DNA of 10,046 nt from Paracoccaceae bacterium (GTDB taxonomy: Bacteria > Pseudomonadota > Alphaproteobacteria > Rhodobacterales > Rhodobacteraceae): positions 3,302-13,347 of the forward strand of contig NVXA01000017.1 of assembly GCA_002746395.1 (NCBI GenBank), in the 5' to 3' direction. Positions 1 to 6,626 of the stretch are shown here, in pieces. Made by a program: the position numbers and the translations under genes. The notes below the pieces were generated by a model. It ran no database searches. It saw only the letters and a program-made list of their open reading frames with translations, and had not been told where the DNA came from. How positions within the stretch are numbered: position 1 is the first letter of the stretch; each line of letters begins with the position of its first letter.

Positions 1-1091
1 GCGAAGGCATTACCGACATCGTTTTATACGGTGACAGTCGCCCGATTCATAAATCGGCGCGCGCGATTGTAAAGGCGCGCGGAATTACGGCGCATTGCTT
101 CGAGGAAGGGTACTTGCGGCCCTATTGGGCGACGTATGAACGTGGCGGAACCAATGGGCACTCAAGGCTGATGGACTTGAGTATGGACGATATTCGCCGC
201 GCGGTTGATGCTCATCCAGCGGAGCTGCCGGAGGTTCCCGTGCAATGGGGGGCCGCGTGGCACCATGCGTTTTACGGGTTTCTTTATCATTTGTTTTTGT
301 CGGTCCCGACGCGCCGGTTCAGGAATTACCGACCGCACCGTGAAGTCTCGGTTCTGACCGAGCTGCGGTATTACATTAACAAACTGGGCGGCATGCCGTT
401 GCATGGGCTTCAGCGGCGTATTCGCACGCGGCGACTGTTGCGCAGCGGGGCGATTTATCATTTGGTGTTGCTGCAACTTAGCCATGATGCCTCTTTGCGG
501 AACCATTCCGATTTCAATTCGGTAGAGGAATTTATCGAGCAGGTTATTGCTGAATTCGCTGCTGGTGCGCCTTCGCATCACAAGCTGATTTTCAAGGCGC
601 ATCCGTTTGAAGATGGCCGCGAGCCGTTACCCTCCATCGTGCGTAAAGTTGCAGCGCAGGCGGGGATTTTGGCGCGGGTTTTGTATATTCCGGGCGGGAA
701 ACTGGGGCCGCTGCTGGATAGTGCCAACAGTACGGTTACGGTGAATTCGACCGCCGCACAGCAAGCGTTGTGGCGGAATTTGCCGGTTTACGCGCTGGGC
801 CGCTCGGTTTTTTCCAAGCCCGAGCTGGTTTCGGGCCAGACGTTGGCTGCGTTTTTCGCAGCACCCGATGCGCCCGATGCAGACGCGTATAAATACTACC
901 GGAAATTCTTGTCGGAAACCTCGCAAATCGGTGGGGGATATTATACACAACGTGGCCGCGCAGAGCTATTGCGGCGGTTGGTTGATCTGATGATATCGAA
1001 AGACGACCCTTATGCTACCAAACTGGAATCAGACCATCCGAATGGCGCAGATTTGAAGCTGGTTGAAGGGGCGGGCGGCCCAGCTACATAA
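1..1091 (+). CDS. kpsS: Capsule polysaccharide Kdo transferase, KpsS/LipB type (5' end missing)
   Basis: The reading frame is open from the left edge (first full codon at base 3) to TAA at 1089-1091, giving 363 visible residues, so the start lies outside the window. A TTG at 114 is in frame, but clear family sequence (LYGDSRPIH at visible residues 8-16, then a FEEGYLRPYW stretch) precedes it, so it is not the start. Further signatures are KAHPFEDGREPL and, near the C terminus, a segment starting NSTVTVNSTAAQQALW and followed by LPVYALGRSVF, typical of KpsS/LipB proteins. In the family, KpsS acts at the cytoplasmic face of the inner membrane and adds the first beta-Kdo to a lyso-phosphatidylglycerol anchor for capsule export. 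It is followed by the export lipoprotein and kpsC on the same strand, which supports a capsule role. The assignment rests on motifs read by eye, and the acceptor and sugar in this organism are inferred. Confidence 0.9.
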   Translation, partial: EGITDIVLYGDSRPIHKSARAIVKARGITAHCFEEGYLRPYWATYERGGTNGHSRLMDLSMDDIRRAVDAHPAELPEVPVQWGAAWHHAFYGFLYHLFLSVPTRRFRNYRPHREVSVLTELRYYINKLGGMPLHGLQRRIRTRRLLRSGAIYHLVLLQLSHDASLRNHSDFNSVEEFIEQVIAEFAAGAPSHHKLIFKAHPFEDGREPLPSIVRKVAAQAGILARVLYIPGGKLGPLLDSANSTVTVNSTAAQQALWRNLPVYALGRSVFSKPELVSGQTLAAFFAAPDAPDADAYKYYRKFLSETSQIGGGYYTQRGRAELLRRLVDLMISKDDPYATKLESDHPNGADLKLVEGAGGPAT

Positions 1092-1145
1092 GGTTTGCTT
1101 CCTTAGGTGGGTGTTGGTATTTTCGCCGTTCTTTAGTTCGACTGG

Positions 1146-2303
1146 ATGATTCTTATGACCAACAAGATTTCGCGCGCTTTCCGGCTCGTTCTTCTGTCTA
1201 GCGCAGTTTTGGTGCTGGCGGCTTGCAGCCTGCCATCATCCGGCCCAAGCGTGAGAGATATTCAAGATAGCAGCGTTGAAAATGGTGGCGATATGTTCAT
1301 CGTAGACGTTAACCAATCGGTCGTAAGTGCCAGTACGCGGCAACAAACGTCGGGGTTTAGCCAATCTTTTCGTAATGTGGGCGTTGTCTCTGTCGATCGA
1401 ATTCACCCCGGTGATACGCTGACGATCACCATCTGGGAGAACGTCGAAAACGGGCTGTTTTCCACAGTTGGCAAGAAGGTGACGACGTTGCCTGCGATGC
1501 AGGTTGACCAGCTTGGAAATATTTTTATTCCTTATGCGGGGCCCATTAAGGCCAGCGGTTATACGCCTGATGACTTGCGTCTGAAAATTACAGACCTACT
1601 GGATGGGCAAACACCTGACCCGCAAATCGAGGTTCGCCGCGAGGCTGGCGACGGGGCTACCGTCAGCATTCTTGGCGGTGTTGGTGGGCAAGGAGTGTAT
1701 CCGATTGATGCGTCCAGCCGCCGTTTAACGGGTATGCTGGCGCGCGCAGGTGGCATTACACTTGACCCCCGTGTGGTGAAAATCACAGTTCGGCGCGGGG
1801 CAGAAGTTGGCGAAATTTGGTTCCAGAATTTGTTGGATAATCCGGGCAATGACATCCCGCTGCGCGCGGGTGACAAGATCGTTTTGGAAGCGGACGATCG
1901 GTATTTTATCTCTATGGGGTCCACGGGTCAGGAGCGCATAAGTTTTGAAACTCATAATCCGACGGTGTTAGAGGCATTGGCCTCGGTAGGAGGGCTTCGT
2001 GCCACCGAGTCGAATGCCAAAGGAATTTTCGTGTTTCGTGAAGAATCCGCTGCGATTGCCAATCGGGTGCTGGGGCGTAACGATCTGGTCGGACCGCAGC
2101 AGTTTGCGTATCTGGTCGATTTGACCTCGCAGTCCAGCATGCTGGTAGCTGGTAAATTCCAGATACAGGATGAAGACACGATCTATGTTACCGAGGCCCC
2201 GTATGTGAAATGGCGCACGCTGTTGTTCACGGTGATCGGTGGGCTAAACGCGACCGTGGCGCTTGATACGGCGCTAACCGGCACTGCGGCTATCTTTGAA
2301 TAA
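1146..2303 (+). CDS. Outer-membrane polysaccharide export lipoprotein (OPX; Wza/CtrA/BexD type)
   Basis: This 385-residue protein matches the size of Wza, CtrA and BexD (about 380-395). It opens with a basic and hydrophobic signal peptide ending in a lipobox, VLAAC, with the lipidated Cys at residue 27. A poly-export domain follows at about 83-165 (starting VDRIHPGDTLTITIWE), then two SLBB-type segments at about 172-249 and 254-349, and a C-terminal amphipathic or hydrophobic stretch at about 352-380. In Wza the equivalent end forms the helical barrel across the outer membrane. The family assembles octameric channels through which capsule leaves the cell. An in-frame ATG at 1155 (residue 4) is an equally good start, because a GGA lies 8 bases ahead of it, while the ATG at 1146 has no clear ribosome site. 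The gene sits between kpsS and kpsC and its stop overlaps the kpsC start by 8 bp. I gave no gene symbol because members of this family carry several names. Confidence 0.92.
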   Translation: MILMTNKISRAFRLVLLSSAVLVLAACSLPSSGPSVRDIQDSSVENGGDMFIVDVNQSVVSASTRQQTSGFSQSFRNVGVVSVDRIHPGDTLTITIWENVENGLFSTVGKKVTTLPAMQVDQLGNIFIPYAGPIKASGYTPDDLRLKITDLLDGQTPDPQIEVRREAGDGATVSILGGVGGQGVYPIDASSRRLTGMLARAGGITLDPRVVKITVRRGAEVGEIWFQNLLDNPGNDIPLRAGDKIVLEADDRYFISMGSTGQERISFETHNPTVLEALASVGGLRATESNAKGIFVFREESAAIANRVLGRNDLVGPQQFAYLVDLTSQSSMLVAGKFQIQDEDTIYVTEAPYVKWRTLLFTVIGGLNATVALDTALTGTAAIFE

Positions 2304-4311
2304 GCCTGCGCGGAAACGCATTGCGGTGTTTTCGGCTGGACTGGTTTTCTCGCTACCGTTGCGGCGTGTAATTCGCGCATCTGGGTATTCTATTTCAACG
2401 GGATGGTTGGGCGTTCATGGCCGAGATATCGGCGTTTGGGGGCGCATCGCGATGTCGAGGCGCGTGCTGTCGCGTTGGCCTTTGGCGAGGGTCGTAACGC
2501 TTGAAGATGCGTTTTTGCGCTCGGTTTTGCCGGGGTTAGGTTCGCCACCCACAGGCTTGAACATCGACGATACCGGGGTGCATTTCGAGGGCGGGAAACC
2601 CTCTCGGTTGGAAGAAATACTGCAAACGACGGAGTTTGACGCAGGCCTGTTGACGCGGGCTGTGCAAGGAAGGGCATTTCTGCGCCATTACGGATTGTCG
2701 AAATACAACGCTGTGCCGCGCGGGGCGGGGCTTGCGGCGGGATATGTTCTGGTGATTGACCAGGTTGCTGGCGATGCGTCGGTTTCTGGCGGTTTGGCTA
2801 GTGCTGGTAGTTTTGCGGAAATGCTGGCGGCAGCACGGGCGGAAAATCCGGGCGCGCGGATTATTATTCGCACACATCCGGCGGTGCAAAATGGCGAAAA
2901 ACGCGGACATTTTTCAGCGGCTGACGAGGATGAAAACACTACACTTTCAAGCATTCCGATGAACCCGTGGGATTTGCTGGAAGGGGCTGCAAAAGTCTAT
3001 TGTGTATCCTCGCAACTGGGATTCGAGGCAATACTGGCGGGGCATCGGCCCGTAGTTTTCGGCGTTCCGTTTTACGCGGGCTGGGGCCTTAGCGAGGATC
3101 GCCAAAATGCGCCGCGCCGGACCAGAAAGTTAACGGTTGATGAATTGTTTGCAGGCGCGATGCTGGTGTATCCGTTTTGGTACAACCACGCGCGGCGATG
3201 TGCCTGTGAATTCGAGGAAGCCGCGCAGCAATTGTTGGCACAAGCACGTCATCATTGGGATGGTACGCGGCCAACGCAGGCGCTGGGAATGCGGTTGTGG
3301 AAACGCTGGAATGTGGCGCGGTTTTTGCGCGGGGCGAGTTTTGCAACAACAGATGCGAAGGCCGTGACCAAGGCTCGCGAAACCAACGGGCAGGTTGTTG
3401 TCTGGGCGAGCGGCGAGAGCGAAGCTCTGGCGGATCAATGCAATGCAGCTGGTGTACCTTTGCTGCGGATGGAGGACGGATTTTTGCGTTCTTCGGGCTT
3501 GGGCGCGGCGCTGACACCGGCCGCATCCTTGGTACTGGATGATCAAGGGGTTTATTATGACCCTTCCAAGCCCAGCCAACTTGAAACGCTGATTTTGAAA
3601 TCCGGTGGTTTACCGCCTTGCACTATAGATCGTGCCATTGCATTGCGTGCGCAAATTCTTGCGAGCGGGGTTTCCAAGTACAATTTGCAGGGGGCGGGCA
3701 TTCCGAAGTTTCCGCCTGAGCGCAAGGTTATTCTGGTGCCGGGGCAAGTGGAGGATGATGCCTCCATCCGGTTAGGGGCTGGCGATGTGCGAACCAATTT
3801 GGTGTTGCTGGAAGCCGCACGGACGGCTAACCCGCACGCGTATATTGTCTATAAACCGCATCCTGATGTTCTGGCAGGGCTTCGGGATGGTTCGGTCGAT
3901 GCGCAAGCTGCGTTGGCGGTTTGTGATCAGATAATCGAAGACGTAAATGTGCCTGATCTTATCGAGGCGAGTGATGAGATATGGACCATGACCTCGCTTT
4001 TGGGATTCGAGGCTTTGTTGCGCGGCAAGCCGGTGACCTGCCTTGGCTTGCCGTTTTATGCGGGGTGGGGGCTGACGCAAGATCTTGGCCCAACGTGCAA
4101 GCGGCGCGGCGTGAAAGTGACGTTGGACCAGTTGGTTCATGCGACGTTAATTGATTATCCGCGCTATCACGACCCCGTTTCAAACCTGCCTTGCACCCCC
4201 GAATTGACTGTGGATCGTTTGGCAAAGGGGCAAACCGGCAAACCTGCGAGCCTGCGGATTTTGGCAAAACTTCAGGGACTATTCGCGGGATACGCGTCTA
4301 TCTGGCGGTAG
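2296..4311 (+). CDS. kpsC: Capsule polysaccharide beta-Kdo transferase, two-module KpsC/LipA type
   Basis: This 671-residue protein is close to E. coli KpsC (about 675). It is an internal tandem duplication of two glycosyltransferase modules. Matching motifs are EDAFLRS (70) and EDGFLRS (393), SKYN (135 and 460), DQVAGDASV (155) and GQVEDDASI (483), RTHP (192) and KPHP (520), LGFEA (241 and 569), and PFYAGWGL (258 and 586). The last four pairs are all exactly 328 residues apart. In characterised KpsC the N and C modules add alternating 2,4- and 2,7-linked beta-Kdo residues, extending the linker that KpsS begins. The chosen start is TTG at 2296, overlapping the upstream stop. It has no clear ribosome site, so translation is probably coupled. 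A GTG at 2326 is the alternative but would cut into the conserved first strand (IAVFSAGLVFS). The 3' end overlaps the convergent ribD by 14 bp. Confidence 0.94.
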   Translation: MNKPARKRIAVFSAGLVFSLPLRRVIRASGYSISTGWLGVHGRDIGVWGRIAMSRRVLSRWPLARVVTLEDAFLRSVLPGLGSPPTGLNIDDTGVHFEGGKPSRLEEILQTTEFDAGLLTRAVQGRAFLRHYGLSKYNAVPRGAGLAAGYVLVIDQVAGDASVSGGLASAGSFAEMLAAARAENPGARIIIRTHPAVQNGEKRGHFSAADEDENTTLSSIPMNPWDLLEGAAKVYCVSSQLGFEAILAGHRPVVFGVPFYAGWGLSEDRQNAPRRTRKLTVDELFAGAMLVYPFWYNHARRCACEFEEAAQQLLAQARHHWDGTRPTQALGMRLWKRWNVARFLRGASFATTDAKAVTKARETNGQVVVWASGESEALADQCNAAGVPLLRMEDGFLRSSGLGAALTPAASLVLDDQGVYYDPSKPSQLETLILKSGGLPPCTIDRAIALRAQILASGVSKYNLQGAGIPKFPPERKVILVPGQVEDDASIRLGAGDVRTNLVLLEAARTANPHAYIVYKPHPDVLAGLRDGSVDAQAALAVCDQIIEDVNVPDLIEASDEIWTMTSLLGFEALLRGKPVTCLGLPFYAGWGLTQDLGPTCKRRGVKVTLDQLVHATLIDYPRYHDPVSNLPCTPELTVDRLAKGQTGKPASLRILAKLQGLFAGYASIWR

Positions 4312-5407
4312 GTTTCCATGTAGTCATGATGTCGCCGCCGATGGGGCGGGTCTCCAGCAGATCAAACCTTGGGGCGTCTTGCAGCGCGTCGATTTGAAGG
4401 GGGCCAAAGACGCCGCCGCCCTCGGACCCTATGGCTAAACCTGCGGTGAATGTTATCAGCGTATCTACCAGTTCCGCCGATATCATGGAGGCGGCCAACC
4501 GTCCGCCGCCCTCGCAAAGTACCCGTGTTAAGCCGCGTTTTCCAAGCTGGATTGCCATGTCTGCAAGGTCCAGCTCGCCGGTCTCGCTGTGGGTGACTTC
4601 GATCAGGGTTGCGCCGATCTCTTCCCAGATTTTCAGACGCTCTTTGTCCAATCCGGCGTGGTGACAAATCCATAGCGGGGTGCCCTTGGCTGTTTGCGCC
4701 AACCGCGAGGTTAACGATAAAGACAGACCACCATCGAGGATGATGCGAACGGGGTTTTCACCCGCCATCCCCATATCGCGCACGTCCAGTAACGGGTCGT
4801 CTGCGCGGGCGGTTCCGGCCCCGATTAGAACGGCGTCATGGCGCGCGCGCATCAGGTGGACTTGGCGGCGTGCGTCATTGCCAGTGATCCAGCGGCTTTC
4901 GCCTGATGCGGTGGCGATGCGCCCGTCGATGGAGCTGGCCATTTTCAGTGTGAACATGGGCCGCCCGATGGTGCGGTTTAACAGGAAACCTTGGTTAAGG
5001 TCGGCGGCGGCATCGACCAGTACGTCTTCGGTAACTTTGATGCCCGCGTCGTGCAGGATTTTGTAGCCTTGCCCCGCAACACGGCTGTCGGGGTCGTCAA
5101 GCGCGCTGACCACGCGGGTTATGCCGGCCTTGACCAACGCGTTCGCGCAAGGCGGCGTTTTGCCGTGATGGGCGCAGGGTTCCAGTGTTACATAAGCGGT
5201 TGCGCCTGTTGCGTCTCCCGCTTGTGCCAGCGCTTCGGTTTCGGCGTGTGGGCGGCCACCAGATTGTGTCCAGCCGCGGCCAAGTACTTTGCCGTCCTTG
5301 ACTATCACGCAACCCACGGCGGGGTTTGGCCAGACACGCCCAAGCCCCCGCTGGGCGAGGCTTAATGCCAGCCGCATCCACCGTTCGTCTTGTGCGCGAT
5401 TTGGCAT
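4298..5407 (-). CDS. ribD: Riboflavin biosynthesis bifunctional deaminase/reductase RibD
   Basis: This 369-residue protein has the standard size and layout. The N-terminal cytidine-deaminase-type domain (about 1-145) has the zinc site HAETEAL (His54, catalytic Glu56) and PCAHHGKTPPC (Cys78, Cys87). The C-terminal reductase domain (about 150-369) begins with LKMASSIDGRIA and the SRWITG motif and ends with the LCEGGGRLAASM loop. It performs the second and third steps of riboflavin synthesis from GTP: deamination of diaminohydroxyphosphoribosylaminopyrimidine, then NADPH-dependent reduction of the ribose side chain. The ATG directly abuts the nrdR stop (TAAATG), and a GAGG lies 5 bases ahead of it inside nrdR, so the two are co-transcribed and probably co-translated. 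No FMN riboswitch can fit in front of it. Other rib genes are not in the window, because kpsC runs into its 3' end from the other side. Confidence 0.97.
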   Translation of the reverse strand: MPNRAQDERWMRLALSLAQRGLGRVWPNPAVGCVIVKDGKVLGRGWTQSGGRPHAETEALAQAGDATGATAYVTLEPCAHHGKTPPCANALVKAGITRVVSALDDPDSRVAGQGYKILHDAGIKVTEDVLVDAAADLNQGFLLNRTIGRPMFTLKMASSIDGRIATASGESRWITGNDARRQVHLMRARHDAVLIGAGTARADDPLLDVRDMGMAGENPVRIILDGGLSLSLTSRLAQTAKGTPLWICHHAGLDKERLKIWEEIGATLIEVTHSETGELDLADMAIQLGKRGLTRVLCEGGGRLAASMISAELVDTLITFTAGLAIGSEGGGVFGPLQIDALQDAPRFDLLETRPIGGDIMTTWKPTAR

Positions 5408-5872
5408 TTAATCCTCGTCGACGGGGGGGCGAAGTTCTTGGACGAAATCCTCGAAATCATCGGCTTCTTGAAAATTCTTGTAAACACTGGCGAAGCGCAC
5501 ATAGGCCACGGTGTCGATCCGCGCGAGGGTTTCCATGACGATCTGGCCGATTTTATCGGACGGAATGTCGGGTTCCCCAAGGCTTTCAAGGCGACGTACG
5601 ATGCCGGAGATCATCTGGTCAATGCGGTCGGCCTCTACCGGGCGTTTTTGCATGGAGATGCGGATGGAACGGTCCAGTTTATCGCGGTCAAAATCCTCGC
5701 GCCGTCCGTTTTTCTTGACCACGGTCAGGTCGCGCAACTGCACGCGCTCATACGTTGTGAAACGCCCCGCACAAGCCGGACAAGCCCTGCGCCGCCGTAT
5801 GGCCGCGTGGTCTTCGGCCGGACGGGAGTCCTTGACCTGAGTGTCGATATTTCCGCAAAAAGGGCACCGCAT
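5408..5872 (-). CDS. nrdR: Transcriptional repressor NrdR
   Basis: This 154-residue protein has the standard NrdR length. The N-terminal zinc ribbon is complete, with Cys3 and Cys6 in MRCPFC and Cys31 and Cys34 in ACPAC, followed by [10 protein letters not shown]. An ATP-cone domain follows at about 50-140 ([15 protein letters not shown], then a [10 protein letters not shown] segment). In the family, NrdR binds ATP or dATP through the cone and represses ribonucleotide reductase operons by binding pairs of NrdR boxes. The ATG at 5870-5872 has a good ribosome site, GAGG, six bases upstream (minus strand). It is the first gene after the GIY-YIG gene, separated by 129 bp that include a strong hairpin, so it probably has its own promoter. 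It abuts ribD directly, an association seen in many proteobacteria. No NrdR boxes were recognised in the window, so its targets lie elsewhere. Confidence 0.97.
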   Translation of the reverse strand: MRCPFCGNIDTQVKDSRPAEDHAAIRRRRACPACAGRFTTYERVQLRDLTVVKKNGRREDFDRDKLDRSIRISMQKRPVEADRIDQMISGIVRRLESLGEPDIPSDKIGQIVMETLARIDTVAYVRFASVYKNFQEADDFEDFVQELRPPVDED

Positions 5873-5911
5873 ATGAAACCTCGTTTAGTAACTGCCTGCA
5901 TGTTCGCGGGT

Positions 5912-5917
5912 AGTATA
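5912..5917 (-). promoter_or_regulatory. Possible -10 element of an nrdR promoter
   Basis: On the minus strand this reads TATACT, one base off the sigma-70 consensus TATAAT, and lies 40 bases upstream of the nrdR ATG. No convincing -35 hexamer is found 16-18 bases further upstream. The 129-bp gap containing it is the only non-coding stretch between the GIY-YIG gene and nrdR. This is weak, motif-only evidence. Confidence 0.25.
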
Positions 5918-5974
5918 GGGAGGGATCAATGTTTTGGGTAGGGGGTATTGTGATGCGCTACATAGAGGGGGCTC

Positions 5975-6007
5975 GCGTAGGGTGTGCGGTCCCCGCGCAC
6001 CCTACGC
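5975..6007. repeat. Strong 33-nt hairpin / REP-like palindrome overlapping the GIY-YIG stop codon
   Basis: The left arm GCGTAGGGTGTGCG (5975-5988) pairs with the right arm CGCGCACCCTACGC (5994-6007) around a 5-base loop, GTCCC. All 14 positions pair if one T-G is read as a wobble. The right arm contains the stop codon of the GIY-YIG gene (6002-6004 on the minus strand). No T-run follows on either strand, so it is not a standard intrinsic terminator, though it could slow polymerase, protect the 3' end of the upstream message, or be one copy of a dispersed palindromic repeat. Confidence 0.75.
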
Positions 6008-6613
6008 GCCTTCCTCCAATTCACGCCGCAACTCATTAAGAGTTGTACCATCAAACAGCCAATACTCTGGCCCTGAAACGGCCTTCCAGTTGTAACCTAA
6101 ACTGTGAACGACGTCTAACGCAGCTTGCGATAAACTCATTTGATTTCCGTTGTACTCTACTGTTTTTGAGTTGATTACTAAGCACGTTATTTGGTCGTCT
6201 TTGGCATGGGTTAGCGTTGAACCTGACGGAATATTAACCAAATCGAAGTTGAATCGACTCCTGCGTGCTCTGGCTTTATTTAATGCGGCCTCATCATCCT
6301 TAGTTTCAACAATGTCGTCTCTTGGAGTTACTTCCTCGATCACCGCGAGCTTTAATGCTGAAGCGACTCGTTCAGGGCTGATTTCAAAAAACTCACGGTT
6401 TTTCCGAACTCGGTTATCCGCAAACGCATCATGCAATAGTTTTTCGGCAGCGTCGCAGTCCGCAACGATGGCCGCGAAGAAACATTCAAACGGTAATGGA
6501 AGACCAGTTGTATCCAAATTTTTTATTCGCCCAATCAGGTTGGACTTGGTTTTGCCAATTTTGACATATCCAGGCATCGCTTCGTTTGTGAGAATGTAAA
6601 TGATGTCTGACAT
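6002..6613 (-). CDS. GIY-YIG superfamily protein (T5orf172/MUG113-like) with C-terminal DUF4357-like domain
   Basis: This is a 203-residue protein. Residues 5-80 look like the T5orf172/MUG113 branch of the GIY-YIG nuclease fold: IIYILTN for the GIY strand, YVKIGKT (16-22) for the YIG strand, Arg29 in the helix position of the catalytic arginine, E57..LH..F, and REFFEIS (73-79) with candidate metal-binding Glu74 or Glu77. After a charged linker, residues about 117-200 (starting RRSRFNFDLVNIP, with a later YWLFDG) resemble DUF4357, which is often attached to nuclease or methylase domains. Its cellular role is unknown to me; DNA cleavage or a phage/defence role would be inference. The ATG at 6611-6613 is 13 bp behind the rpoD stop, and its ribosome site AGGTGAAG shares two bases with that stop, so it is probably read from rpoD transcripts. 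GC is about 45% by hand count, well below both neighbours, which suggests acquisition by transfer. Confidence 0.85.
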   Translation of the reverse strand: MSDIIYILTNEAMPGYVKIGKTKSNLIGRIKNLDTTGLPLPFECFFAAIVADCDAAEKLLHDAFADNRVRKNREFFEISPERVASALKLAVIEEVTPRDDIVETKDDEAALNKARARRSRFNFDLVNIPSGSTLTHAKDDQITCLVINSKTVEYNGNQMSLSQAALDVVHSLGYNWKAVSGPEYWLFDGTTLNELRRELEEGA

Positions 6614-6626
6614 AGTTTTACTTCAC

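Noticed and set aside
114..1091. TTG at 114 as the true start of kpsS
   Set aside because: Conserved KpsS sequence continues upstream in the same frame to the window edge, so the gene is truncated by the window.
1092..1145. Promoter or terminator between kpsS and the export lipoprotein gene
   Set aside because: The 54-bp gap shows no convincing -35/-10 pair and no stable inverted repeat.
5390..5941. 183-codon plus-strand frame across nrdR
   Set aside because: Antisense shadow of nrdR and the start of ribD with no recognisable protein features.
5873..6001. Riboswitch or small RNA in the gap upstream of nrdR
   Set aside because: Apart from the hairpin and a -10-like hexamer I see no conserved riboswitch elements. 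ribD itself abuts nrdR and has no leader.
5975..6007. Hairpin as a classical Rho-independent terminator
   Set aside because: No T-rich run follows on the minus strand (the next bases read GAGCCCCCTC) or on the plus strand, so I list it as a palindromic repeat instead.
6002..6613. GIY-YIG gene as an intron-encoded homing endonuclease
   Set aside because: rpoD and nrdR are both complete and uninterrupted, and no intron or intein structure surrounds it.
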